A stretch of 64,000 bases of DNA from positions 682,001-746,000 of the forward strand of contig CAWILH010000002.1 of NCBI GenBank assembly GCA_963836915.1, read 5' to 3'. A program made the position numbers and the translations under genes. Position 1 is the first letter of the stretch; every line of letters begins with the position of its first letter. This DNA comes from Cryomorpha sp963836915. GTDB lineage: Bacteria; Bacteroidota; Bacteroidia; Flavobacteriales_D; Cryomorphaceae. Below are positions 9,258 through 17,726 of this stretch, piece after piece. The notes under the pieces were generated by a model. It did no database searches and was not told the DNA's origin. It saw only the letters and a program-made list of their open reading frames with translations.

Positions 9258-9800
9258 ATGAGCACAACAGAAGCTAAGTCAAAAAACAAGGTTAGCGCTA
9301 AATCGGATGCGGCTAAAGATCTCAATGAACTTTTCATCGACAGCCTAAAAGATATTTATTGGGCGGAGAAAGCGCTAACGGATGCCTTGCCCAAAATGAT
9401 GGAAAATGCAAAGGATAAATCTTTGAAAACCGCCCTTGAAGATCATCTTTCGGAAACGGAAGAACATATATCACGTCTTGAACAAGTATTTGAAATGATC
9501 GGCGAAAAGGCCAAAGCTAAGAAATGCGAAGCCATGAGCGGAATCATCAAAGAAGGGACGGAGATACTTGAAGAGACCCAGCCCGGTGAAGTGCGTGACG
9601 CGGGCATTATCGCAGCATGTCAAAAAGTGGAGCATTATGAGATCGCGACCTATGGAACTTTAGTTTCTTGGTCGGAGCAATTGGAACTAGCCGATGCAAC
9701 GAAAATCTTAAAGAAAACACTGAAGGAAGAAAAAGCTGCCGATAAGAAGTTGGCCAAGTTGGCGACCGATGGTATAAATAAATCAGCGAAGAAGCGATAA
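9258..9800 (+). CDS. YciE/YciF-type ferritin-like protein (DUF892)
   Basis: 180 residues. After a Lys/Ser-rich N-terminal tail come the family helices: LNELFIDSLKDIYWAEKALT, LPKMMENAKDKSLKTALEDH, LSETEEHISRLEQVFEMIGE, CQKVEHYEIATYGTLVSW and KILKKTLKEEKAADKKLAKL. Glu residues in WAEKAL, ETEEHI and VEHYEI correspond to the di-iron ligands of the ferritin-like bundle. Family members are cytosolic stress proteins; ferroxidase activity is presumed from the fold. It is a single gene with its own terminator, followed by SDR remnants. Confidence 0.92.
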   Translation: MSTTEAKSKNKVSAKSDAAKDLNELFIDSLKDIYWAEKALTDALPKMMENAKDKSLKTALEDHLSETEEHISRLEQVFEMIGEKAKAKKCEAMSGIIKEGTEILEETQPGEVRDAGIIAACQKVEHYEIATYGTLVSWSEQLELADATKILKKTLKEEKAADKKLAKLATDGINKSAKKR

Positions 9801-9831
9801 TTAATTCTCAATTTATCACCACGGAAACTTT

Positions 9832-9868
9832 GGTGCAATGATCAGAAATCATTGCACCATTTTTTTTC
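9832..9868 (+). terminator. Rho-independent terminator after DUF892 gene
   Basis: GGTGCAATGAT, loop CAGAA, ATCATTGCACC (9832-9858), then A and eight T residues. A textbook hairpin 32 bases after the stop. Confidence 0.92.
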
Positions 9869-9965
9869 TTTTTAAGATAACAGAATTAAAACCTTAGCTA
9901 TGAAAAAAAAGAAGGAATGCGGCATATTTACTTCTTTGTAGGTTTTTGAATTCGCAGATGTTCAG

Positions 9966-10196
9966 GTTGCCCAATGCAGAATGTCGTCTGTTGCGTTTGC
10001 GTCTGACCCTATCTGGACAGTTTTAATTCCGTCCTGCTCAGAAAACAGAGAGGATTTTGATTCGGATACGTACGTGGGATGAGCTGATCATCCGAGTGAA
10101 GTGGCTATTGCTTATATTTTCTTGGCTTGTGAAGACGCTTTTTTTATTTCTGGCCAAACCATTCAGTTGAATGGATGCGAACCCACGGCCAGCTAG
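9966..10196 (+). pseudogene. C-terminal remnant of an SDR dehydrogenase (YdaD/general stress type)
   Basis: A frame from 9966 to the TAG at 10194-10196 contains one internal TGA (10080-10082) but reads as the tail of a stress-type short-chain dehydrogenase: DPIWTVLIPSC, FDSDTYVG, stop, ADHPSEVAIAYIFLACED, FFISGQTIQLNGCEP. Functional relatives have GPIWTPLIPS and PAEVAPAYVFLAS at these places. The N-terminal Rossmann and catalytic regions are gone. It is not expressed as a working protein. Confidence 0.7.
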
Positions 10197-10241
10197 ATAA
10201 TCTCAATATGTCAATTACCAACCAGATAAAACATAATTAAT

Positions 10242-11055
10242 ATGGATTTAAAAATTGAGAATAGATCGACAGTGATCATGGGAGCCAGCTCTCGTGTAGG
10301 TTTGGCTAGAGCAAAAATCCTAGCCGCCAAAGGTGTAAATTTAATGCTGAGCGACAAGGATCAAGCTGGTCTGGACGCTGAAAAAGCTGAAGTTGGTGAA
10401 TTCGTTTAATTATCGAATAGGATTTTGAGTATGGCTGCCGACATTATTAAGAATGAAGAGCTACTGGCTATGCCAGCGGCCGCAAAAGAAGAATTCTCGA
10501 CAACTCATATTTTAGTGCATTGTGCTGGCATACGCGCGGCTGGTGAAGTTTTACTCCTCTATCTCATGCAGATTGGACGCACTGGAGAACAATAGATTCC
10601 ACGGGTGCCGAGTGTGTGTGAAGGGTCTTCATTCCGCAGATGCTCGATAGCGGTTTGGGAAGAGTGGTTTCAGTAGCGTCCGAAAATGTCTTACAGTCCT
10701 ATACCTATGCGAGTCCTTATAATATCTGCAAAGCAGGAATCATCAATCCCGGAAAATGCTTATCGCGCGCACACACGCCGAAGGTGTTGATTATCAATTC
10801 GGTTTCTCACGCATTCATCGCGATTATCATTACAGATGAATAATGGAAGAAGAAGCTGAGTAACGCGTTGAAACCAAGGAAGCAGTAATAATATGGTTCT
10901 TAGAAAACGAAAGACTTAACGTAGTAACCGATCAATGGGAAATACCAGATGAAGTGGCAGCGGTGATCACCTTTTTATAGTTCGGAATGGCAAGCTATGT
11001 TACGGGAAGCAACTAATTTGTAGATGGCAGATCGTTAGGCTCTGACTTTGGCTGA
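10242..11055 (+). pseudogene. Full-length decayed SDR oxidoreductase
   Basis: An ATG at 10242 opens MDLKIENRSTVIMGASSRVG, a Rossmann start with GASSRVG in place of GASSGIG. It stops at 10408. Pieces in several frames then continue the fold: THILVHCAGI, RVFIPQMLDSGLGRVVSVAS, the YNICK active-site-like motif, INSVSHAFI, TDE then stop, and DEVAAVITFL, FGMASYVTGSN, VDGRSLGSD. At least four stops and two frame changes make it non-functional. The gene order next to the DUF892 gene suggests it once belonged to the stress island. Confidence 0.75.
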
Positions 11056-11216
11056 TGTGTTACCATGGTTACGATGCATGTAAGGCCCGTTCCTATTGCG
11101 ATCAATTTTCGGGATTGATTTTTCATTAACCTGAGATTACCCATGATTGATTTAAATTGACCATTGGTTGAAAAATTTTATTCAGCCGGTTGATTTATCT
11201 ATTTTAGATCGTCTGT

Positions 11217-12248
11217 ATGAACTACATCTCGATTTCCAGAAAGTGGAATTTATTGCATCTCACGCTCTGGACGCTTTATATTTCAATAGTGCTTTTCTAC
11301 AAAGCAAATAATTTTGGGCTCTATTATGCCGTCCAGCACACTGCTGTGGCCGGCATTATCAATTGCATCTTTTTCTATCTGATCGCAGAAATTTCTGTGA
11401 ATAGACTGCTCTTATTGAAAAAGTATATCCTGTTTTTAATCAGTGTGATTGCACTCAGTACTTTATTCTATTTTATAAAACTACGCGCCGAAGTTCCTGC
11501 GTTCGAAAGTTTCTTTGATCTGGTTTCACGAGGTTCAATGAAAAGAACAAAGATTATTGTTATCAGCACGCTTACGGCGTTATTCTTAACCAGTATGGTG
11601 CTAACTCTATTGCGGGACAGTATTGATAAAGAAAGATTGGCTAGCGCTGTTCTCCAGAAGCAGAACGAAGCGAGATTATCCATACTGAAAGCTCAAATAA
11701 ATCCACATTTTCTATTCAATAGTCTTCATAATATCTATACGCTCTCCATTCTGAAGTCAGATAAAACATCTGATGCTATCATGAAGTTGTCGCAACTACT
11801 GCGTTATGCTGTATACATTGGGGAGAATGAACCTGTTGGCGCGGACGAAGAATCCATTCAGATACGGGCTTATCTGGATTTATTTGAACTTACTCGGATT
11901 ACTCCCCGTGCTATTGCGTTTCAAACAAGTGGCGATTTAAAATCAAGTAAAATAGAACCTATGATCCTTTTGCCAATCGTTGAGAACGCCATCAAACACA
12001 CCAATTTCTCCGCGGATAAGAATGCCTTCATTGACATCGGGCTTATGGTAAAAAATAAAATGCTTAGATTTTACGCCCGAAATACGATCACCACTGATGA
12101 TTTTTCCAAAGAAAAGGTCGGTGGCGTGGGCCTGAATAATATCAAAGAACGCCTGAAATTGCGCTATGGCAAAAACCATGAGTTTACTATATCAACCGAT
12201 GGGTTGGTTTATTCTGTTTTGCTGACCATTAATGAGAATTCGATTTGA
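11217..12248 (+). CDS. LytS-type sensor histidine kinase
   Basis: 343 residues. Four N-terminal membrane helices (about 13-27, 37-58, 69-88, 111-131) act as the sensor, followed by a His_kinase domain with QINPHFLFNSLHNIYTL (His164 is the phospho-acceptor) and a C-terminal ATPase with LLPIVENAIKHTNF and GGVGLNNIKERLKLRYG. It should phosphorylate the response regulator encoded next. Its TGA overlaps the regulator's TTG start, so the two are co-translated. The stimulus cannot be read from the sequence. Confidence 0.92.
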   Translation: MNYISISRKWNLLHLTLWTLYISIVLFYKANNFGLYYAVQHTAVAGIINCIFFYLIAEISVNRLLLLKKYILFLISVIALSTLFYFIKLRAEVPAFESFFDLVSRGSMKRTKIIVISTLTALFLTSMVLTLLRDSIDKERLASAVLQKQNEARLSILKAQINPHFLFNSLHNIYTLSILKSDKTSDAIMKLSQLLRYAVYIGENEPVGADEESIQIRAYLDLFELTRITPRAIAFQTSGDLKSSKIEPMILLPIVENAIKHTNFSADKNAFIDIGLMVKNKMLRFYARNTITTDDFSKEKVGGVGLNNIKERLKLRYGKNHEFTISTDGLVYSVLLTINENSI

Positions 12249-12964
12249 ATAAGCTGAAAATACTCGTGATTGATGATGAAGAGCTCGCGGTTCAACTTCT
12301 GGTGAAGTATATCAATCAACTGCCTGATTTAGAAATAGAAGCCACCGCCCTATCAGCCGTGGCAGGCATAGATGTTCTAACCAAGGTTAAAATAGATCTT
12401 CTTTTTTTAGATATTCAAATGCCCCTGCTCAACGGATTTGATATGATCAAAACCTTGAAGCATCCACCGGTTGTAGTATTCACAACCGCCTATTCTGAAT
12501 ACGCGGTAGAAGCATTCGAAATGAATGCGGTTGATTATCTGCTGAAGCCATTTAGTTTTGAGCGATTTTTAAAGGCAGTAAACAAAGCCAAAGATTATTT
12601 AAAATCAAAACATCTCGAAGAGATTGGACGGCTCCATAAAATGGACGCTCAAATAAAGCAATATTATACCATTAAATCAGAAGGAAAGATAGTTCGGGTG
12701 AAACTGAAGGAAGTTTACTTTATAGAAGGTCTACGCGAGTATGTAAAGTTCGTTTGTCGCGACGGAACTTATATTACCCTTTTGAGCCTTAAGAAGATAG
12801 AGCATGATCTAACTGCCAGCCGCTTTCTAAGGGTTCATAAATCATACATCGTTAATATTGATAATGTGCAGCATCAAGAAGGCAACATGCTCTACCTAGA
12901 AGCTCACGCCATTCCTATGGGCCGTGATTTAAAGGCCAAGGTCGTTGAGATTATTTTTGAATGA
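12245..12964 (+). CDS. LytTR-family response regulator
   Basis: 239 residues. An N-terminal receiver has the acidic pocket VIDDEE, phosphorylated Asp56 in LLFLDIQMP, and conserved Thr and Lys in FTTAYSEYAVEAF and VDYLLKPFSF. A C-terminal LytTR DNA-binding domain (about 135-237) carries YFIEGLREYVKF, RFLRVHKSYIVN and IPMGRDLK. The start is TTG 12245, sharing bases with the kinase stop (TTGA); no ATG or GTG fits better. Targets are unknown; the neighbouring lipoprotein at 13186 is one candidate. Confidence 0.93.
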   Translation: MNKLKILVIDDEELAVQLLVKYINQLPDLEIEATALSAVAGIDVLTKVKIDLLFLDIQMPLLNGFDMIKTLKHPPVVVFTTAYSEYAVEAFEMNAVDYLLKPFSFERFLKAVNKAKDYLKSKHLEEIGRLHKMDAQIKQYYTIKSEGKIVRVKLKEVYFIEGLREYVKFVCRDGTYITLLSLKKIEHDLTASRFLRVHKSYIVNIDNVQHQEGNMLYLEAHAIPMGRDLKAKVVEIIFE

Positions 12965-13185
12965 TCTGAACTTTGTCGTTTGGAAAGCTTCCAAGTCCTG
13001 TCCGCTTAAAGGGTATGCCATAGTTAGAAAAGGCTCAGGATCGAACTTTTGACAGAAATCTAATAGTTGGATGTTGTCAACCTATTGATACTATCGCTGC
13101 TGGTTGAATATTTCCTACCAATCGTTGAATAATTTTGAAATTGAATGCTCTTATCCGGATCTTTATTGCAAATAAAATTACTCGT

Positions 13186-13902
13186 ATGAAATCTGAACTA
13201 TTTTACCTCGCAATGTTGATTACTGCCGCTGGTCTATTAACTTCTTGTCAGCAAGATGACGACCAAAATCCAACGGAAGAACCCGGCACTCAAAATGCTA
13301 TAGCATTAATAGAAGGTAGCATACTTTATCTGGACACGCCGCCGGTGTCATTGGAGTTGGATGTGCTTGTGGACGATGATCATATATTCATGTTTGCTGA
13401 AAAGGTAGACTATGAGCTCAGCACCGACATCATCATTGATCTGTCGCTTCCAGGAGATTATTTTCCAGATAGCCTTGACAATGAAGAACAAACTTGGGAG
13501 AACTTAAATCCTGGTCTGATCACAGCGGGAACTAGAATAAATTCCTATTATATGCATTACAATAACGCCACCTATAAAGAATCTTTTAACCTTTTCAATT
13601 ACTTGAACTGCATAGGGCAATACCGTGTAGAAGCTGAGATCACCTTCAATACCCCAGTAATAGGACTGATCATGCGGGCCGACTTAAATGAGAATGATCA
13701 CCTAGGAAATAGTAATGCGGAATTGGGTGTTCCCAGCGTAGATTATTGCGAGCATAACCTTCAACACTTTCCAGGGATAAACGTAGCAGATGGCTGCCGT
13801 TCCGATCGATTTATTTTAAGCCTTGACAGGAAAAAATTAACAATCAGAAATAATACCGACATTCACCATGACAATTATAGAATACTAGTGGAAGGAATGT
13901 AG
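13186..13902 (+). CDS. Lipoprotein of unknown function
   Basis: The ATG at 13186 gives a lipoprotein signal (MLITAAGLLTSC) followed by an acidic linker (QQDDDQNPTEEPG). The mature part (about 215 residues) is mostly beta, with WENLNPGLITAGTRINSYYM, two Cys pairs (YLNCIGQYR and VDYCEHNLQHF, DGCRSD) and no catalytic motif I recognise. It may be an outer-membrane or surface adhesin-like domain. It lies 220 bases after the LytTR regulator on the same strand. An upstream in-frame start at 13135 lacks a signal peptide and is less likely. Confidence 0.6.
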   Translation: MKSELFYLAMLITAAGLLTSCQQDDDQNPTEEPGTQNAIALIEGSILYLDTPPVSLELDVLVDDDHIFMFAEKVDYELSTDIIIDLSLPGDYFPDSLDNEEQTWENLNPGLITAGTRINSYYMHYNNATYKESFNLFNYLNCIGQYRVEAEITFNTPVIGLIMRADLNENDHLGNSNAELGVPSVDYCEHNLQHFPGINVADGCRSDRFILSLDRKKLTIRNNTDIHHDNYRILVEGM

Positions 13903-13937
13903 ACGGTATGAATGAAAAGATATAGAATCGGATAATT

Positions 13938-13955
13938 ATGGGTATTGATACCCAT
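13938..13955. terminator. Short hairpin between convergent genes
   Basis: ATGGGTAT-TG-ATACCCAT is a perfect inverted repeat 36 bases after the lipoprotein stop and before the convergent T9SS gene. The T-tract is weak (TTTGATT), so termination is only plausible. Confidence 0.35.
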
Positions 13956-14122
13956 TTGATTAAACCGTTCACCCGTTATCAATAGACGCTACCCATCAGG
14001 CTGTATTAAATTTTAGTGGAGTAATATAAAGTGATCATAATGCAATTTTCGATCTTTGTGGTAGTAATTTAGAACGGCACCGTCTTCAAAACTAGACGAG
14101 TCAATTCAAGGAAAAATTGCTG

Positions 14123-14947
14123 TTATTCTATTAACAACCGTTTGAGATAGCGATTCCTTTCGGTATTGATTTCTAATAAGTACATTCCGCCAGCTAAGTA
14201 CGAAAGATTCACCCTCGAATGTTTAGTTCTCAAGATTTCCTGTCTCGATAAGTCGTAAATTATGACTTCTACCAGTACTTCATCCGTATCTATGCTGACG
14301 GCATCATGAGCTGGGTTTGGATAAAAGGTGACGCTAGATACATGCCCGGAATCGTTGATGCCTAGTGGGTTTTCTGATACTATTGTAAAATTACACTCAC
14401 CTGTAACACCGTTGATCGTATATGACAGCGAAACTTCAGTGTATGTATTGTCGACCAAAATACCCGGATCTGGTGTCTGGACAGATTGTTCAAATACACA
14501 CTCTCCACTGAAGATGGCGGTTTCCAAATAATAATCAGGTATTGCGTATGTCCCATCTTGACCGACATTTACAAATAGCGTGTCGGGACAGTTAATCTCG
14601 CAGTCGTTTCCACCCGATCCCCCGGATTCCATTACAACGAGATCAAAATCACAATCAGGGTCTTCTCCTACTGCAATGATCTCGACATCAACTTCATATT
14701 CCCCTTCAGTGAGAACTGTGCCAGGCGCTGGATTTTGAAAAAAATTGCCGCCTTCGCAGTCAAATGTGAAACCGACCACTCCGATTTCGAAGAAATCTGG
14801 AACTACAAAGCCGTCTGGGCTGTTGTATTCGACCACTACATCATCGCCGGGACAGTCGATGTCACAATCCTGTGCATAGACCGTGTGAGATGTAATAGCT
14901 AGCAGGAAAGCTACCCAAGTAAGTTTATTTAATATTGATAATTTCAT
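14123..14947 (-). CDS. Secreted T9SS protein with Cys-rich HYR-like repeats
   Basis: 274 residues. A signal peptide (MKLSILNKLTWVAFLLAITS, cleaved near YAQ) leads to two Cys-containing beta modules, CDIDCPGDDVVVEYNSPDGF and CEINCPDTLFVNVGQDGTYA, like hyalin-type repeats. The C-terminal 85 residues are a T9SS type A domain: VTFYPNPAHDAVSIDT, IIYDLSRQEILRT, LAGGMYLLEINTERNRYLKRL. It is predicted to be exported and anchored or released at the cell surface. No catalytic residues are evident. Confidence 0.75.
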   Translation of the reverse strand: MKLSILNKLTWVAFLLAITSHTVYAQDCDIDCPGDDVVVEYNSPDGFVVPDFFEIGVVGFTFDCEGGNFFQNPAPGTVLTEGEYEVDVEIIAVGEDPDCDFDLVVMESGGSGGNDCEINCPDTLFVNVGQDGTYAIPDYYLETAIFSGECVFEQSVQTPDPGILVDNTYTEVSLSYTINGVTGECNFTIVSENPLGINDSGHVSSVTFYPNPAHDAVSIDTDEVLVEVIIYDLSRQEILRTKHSRVNLSYLAGGMYLLEINTERNRYLKRLLIE

Positions 14948-15021
14948 TTTCAGAATTTTATTTGTGATTTGCGATTATTAAATATGCTCCCTTTTCATTT
15001 TGTCTATGAGCCAATGCAGCG

Positions 15022-15062
15022 CTTAAAAATAAAAGTCCCTGCCAATGGAGAAGCAGGGACTC
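15022..15062 (-). terminator. Rho-independent terminator of BON-domain gene
   Basis: Read on the minus strand: AGTCCCTGC (15061-15053), ten-base loop, GCAGGGACT (15042-15034), then TTTATTTTTAAG. It lies about 25 bases past the stop of the gene at 15087. Confidence 0.85.
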
Positions 15063-15086
15063 TTACCTAAAACCACAAAAATAAGC

Positions 15087-16280
15087 CTACATGCTCGTTT
15101 TTGCTTTTTTACTGCTCGAATTGCTTTGAGAACTATAATTCTTGTCCGAATCGTCATCCGAAGAATTTGACTTATTCTTGGAAGACGAATTATCTGACGA
15201 TGAATTACTTGATGATGACTTATCAGATGATGATTTATCATAATCTTTTGAAGAATCATTATCCCGATCAACCTTAAGATTGTTCTCTACCTGATCTACA
15301 CCAGAGAAGTCTTCGATACGATCTTCAGCCATTCGCTTCGCCCACTTACTGGAAACGGTTCCACTCAAAGTTACCTTCTGGTCAGATACTTTAACTTCTA
15401 CATTCGAAGCATCAATATCCTGACAATCTGAAAGCCACTCATTTACCTGTTCCTTGATGCGATCGTCCGAACGCTTATAGCCTTTTGGGCCTTTACCGCG
15501 ATGATTTTCTCCCTGTGAAGACTGGCTACCTTGAGAGTTGGAATTACCATAGGAGTCGTTATTGTGGTCAGAATTTCTACCACCGTAACCCCTTTGAGAA
15601 TTATTCGATGAGCTATTCCCGTAAGAATCCATGTTACGATCATTTGAAGATCTATTCCTATTGGAGTCCCTATTTTGGTCATTCGATCTTTGGCTTTCTT
15701 CATAGCCGGAGTTGTTATTTCCCCCACTGTAGCGGTATCGTTCGTCATCATTATTATTTGAACTACCAGAACCATATCCGGTATTACCGCGGTTCTCATC
15801 TCGATACCTTCCAGAATTCGAATTGTAGCTTCCCTGCGATCCTGACCTTACCGAGTTACGATCTTGGTTGCTTTGGCTTCCCCGATACGAATTGTTATCT
15901 GTATCAAAAGGCCCACGGCGCTCATTGCGATCTTGATTAATTCGATAGAAGCTATCATCCTGCGAGCTCTGTTGGCGATCTGAATTTCCATAACCCTGAT
16001 CTTCTCTAGAAGGATTTCCATAGCCACCATTATTGCCGTAGCGACCATAATTTCCTTGGTTTCCATGTTGGTCACCAGAATTATTCCGATCCCTGTAGCT
16101 TCCTTCGTAGCCGTCCGGGTCATTATTCATTTCACGTGACCCACCTTGATGGTCACTATAACGACTTCCATTATTGCGCGACCTATTCCCACGATTGTCA
16201 TTATCGTCGTAGCCATTTTGATGGCTATCATTACGATAATTTTCCTGACGGTCATACCGCCTTTGATTATCTCTATTCAT
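15087..16280 (-). CDS. Low-complexity Arg/Asn/Gly/Ser-rich BON-domain protein
   Basis: 397 residues. Residues 1-265 are disordered, rich in Asn, Gly, Ser, Arg, Asp and Tyr, with repeats such as GYGGRNSDHNN and RNRSSNDRN. Residues about 268-336 are one BON domain (DRIKEQVNEWLSDC, VEVKVSDQKVTLSGTVSSKW, IEDFSGVDQVENNLKV). A Ser/Asp/Lys tail of about 60 residues follows. BON domains bind membranes or phospholipids and occur in osmotic-stress proteins. There is no signal peptide, so it is probably cytosolic. The long polar N-terminus resembles RNA-binding or phase-separating low-complexity tracts, which is inference. Confidence 0.7.
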   Translation of the reverse strand: MNRDNQRRYDRQENYRNDSHQNGYDDNDNRGNRSRNNGSRYSDHQGGSREMNNDPDGYEGSYRDRNNSGDQHGNQGNYGRYGNNGGYGNPSREDQGYGNSDRQQSSQDDSFYRINQDRNERRGPFDTDNNSYRGSQSNQDRNSVRSGSQGSYNSNSGRYRDENRGNTGYGSGSSNNNDDERYRYSGGNNNSGYEESQRSNDQNRDSNRNRSSNDRNMDSYGNSSSNNSQRGYGGRNSDHNNDSYGNSNSQGSQSSQGENHRGKGPKGYKRSDDRIKEQVNEWLSDCQDIDASNVEVKVSDQKVTLSGTVSSKWAKRMAEDRIEDFSGVDQVENNLKVDRDNDSSKDYDKSSSDKSSSSNSSSDNSSSKNKSNSSDDDSDKNYSSQSNSSSKKAKTSM

Positions 16281-16335
16281 AATATCTAATTTTTAAGATT
16301 CGATTTACTGGGTCTCAAAATCGTGCCCGAATGAT

Positions 16336-16348
16336 TTTACATTGTAAA
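16336..16348. promoter_or_regulatory. Palindrome upstream of BON gene, possible operator
   Basis: TTTACATTGTAAA is a perfect palindrome around one central base, 56 bases upstream of the ATG at 16280. Its role as a regulator site is inferred only from symmetry and position. Confidence 0.3.
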
Positions 16349-16558
16349 TCAGTTTCATAATAGCGTCGTATTAACTAAGACTGTTACCTTTTCTGGGCAC
16401 CCTTGGGAATTTCGGCGCATGGCAAAATCCACGCCCATTTGGTTCCATTTCAACGGGTGAAGCCATTAGAACTCAAAGTAATTTGATTCAGGACATCCGA
16501 AGTTAGATACGGACAGGATTTCTATATACATTCGTTCTCGTCAGTAATAAATGTAATT

Positions 16559-17005
16559 ATGATCATGGAAAAAGTCGGGCGTATACAAAAGCATCTTGAA
16601 ATAAAAGATGGTGAAATAGCTGAATTCTACATTCTATCTGCTTCCAAATCTCATTTGGTATGGTTGGTCTTTTCGCACGCTAAATTTTCAGCTCAGCCAG
16701 TGGCCTTTAAAAGTCGGGCTATACTATTTCTCTACCCGTACGAGGTAGATCCTAACTCAGATCTTGATGCGATCCATTCAAAGGGTAATAGTGAGTTAAT
16801 AACGGTTATTGATTCGATATCAGGTCATAGCTATACCTTTAAGCTCACTATTGATGAAATTTCGGAGCGAGCTTCGCTGAACATGATGGAGCAGCCAAAG
16901 TCTGATCGTATTTTCCTTTCTCGAAAAGATCTTAATGGTATTTCTAAAAATATGTGGAAAGCTATAAGCAATAATGCTAACTCATATGGCGAGAAAGCAT
17001 TGTGA
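16559..17005 (+). CDS. Hypothetical protein
   Basis: 148 residues, not recognised. A beta-rich first half (MEKVGRIQKHLEIKDGEIAE, FYILSASKSHLVWLVF) precedes a mixed second half with KSRAILFLYPYEVDPNSDLD and a helical C-terminus (SRKDLNGISKNMWKAISNNA). No signal peptide or transmembrane segment. Codon use and composition are like its neighbours. It is isolated, between the divergent BON gene and the convergent DUF1989 gene. Confidence 0.5.
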   Translation: MIMEKVGRIQKHLEIKDGEIAEFYILSASKSHLVWLVFSHAKFSAQPVAFKSRAILFLYPYEVDPNSDLDAIHSKGNSELITVIDSISGHSYTFKLTIDEISERASLNMMEQPKSDRIFLSRKDLNGISKNMWKAISNNANSYGEKAL

Positions 17006-17122
17006 AAGGCGCACCAGTTTAGACTTGGGAAATTAAAACTACAAAAACCGGAATAAATATTTAATGAAATAGAATTGGCGAACTTTCTGCGCCTATAGTC
17101 TTAACGTTATGTCTATTTTTTA

Positions 17123-17713
17123 CTAGTCTATAATCTGGTAACCAATTGGTTTAAACTCACCGCCATTACTGTCTTCTGCCGAACAAGCTGTTAATCCAAC
17201 TATTAAATCTATTTCTGCTTTAATCACCAAATAATCTCCAGCCTTAGACTTTGGTGAAACCACCGATATTTTACCGTCGCTAGCGATTTCAACGTTCATG
17301 AAAACATTAAAGGCATTTGGGATATCGTCTACAGAAATGCCATAAGGTGATAAATTATTGCTTAGATTTCCCAAACAACTCGGATGCTCGCCTTGATAAC
17401 CATACATATATTTGAACGTTTCCGGGCTACATGGCGCGAGCAGAAAGTCATTGTCGCCATTGGTGTCTTCTTCTATGATCGCCATGATCTGGCTTCTATT
17501 GCTCCATAATTTATTCTGGGCTGTAATAGAAATGGTCTCTTCGAAGTCTAAGGTCTTACCCGAGGAAAGTTTTTCATGGGGGTCATTAATGTTGAAGAGA
17601 ACTAGGTCACATACCTGACGACCCTTTAGATCAATTACCTTTAATTTTTGACCTTTCTTGAGAGTGAACGCAACCCCAGATTGTGGAGGTATGATTTTGA
17701 CAGATTCTTCCAT
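17123..17713 (-). CDS. DUF1989 / urea carboxylase-associated protein
   Basis: 196 residues with the DUF1989 pattern: KVIDLKGRQVCDLVLFNIND, TLDFEETISI, IIEEDTNGDND, APCSPETFKYMYGYQGEHPS, CLGNLSNNL, FNVFMNVEIASDGKI, GDYLVIKAEIDLIVGLTACS. The His-Pro-Ser-Cys and Cys-Ser-Pro-Glu groups are the likely metal-binding residues. Family members occur beside urea, guanidine and N-hydroxylation genes. The 13-bp gap to the upstream GntA-like gene on the same strand points to one transcript and a shared pathway for a guanidino or ureido nitrogen compound. Confidence 0.85.
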   Translation of the reverse strand: MEESVKIIPPQSGVAFTLKKGQKLKVIDLKGRQVCDLVLFNINDPHEKLSSGKTLDFEETISITAQNKLWSNRSQIMAIIEEDTNGDNDFLLAPCSPETFKYMYGYQGEHPSCLGNLSNNLSPYGISVDDIPNAFNVFMNVEIASDGKISVVSPKSKAGDYLVIKAEIDLIVGLTACSAEDSNGGEFKPIGYQIID

Positions 17714-17726
17714 GCTTTATTTGAAT

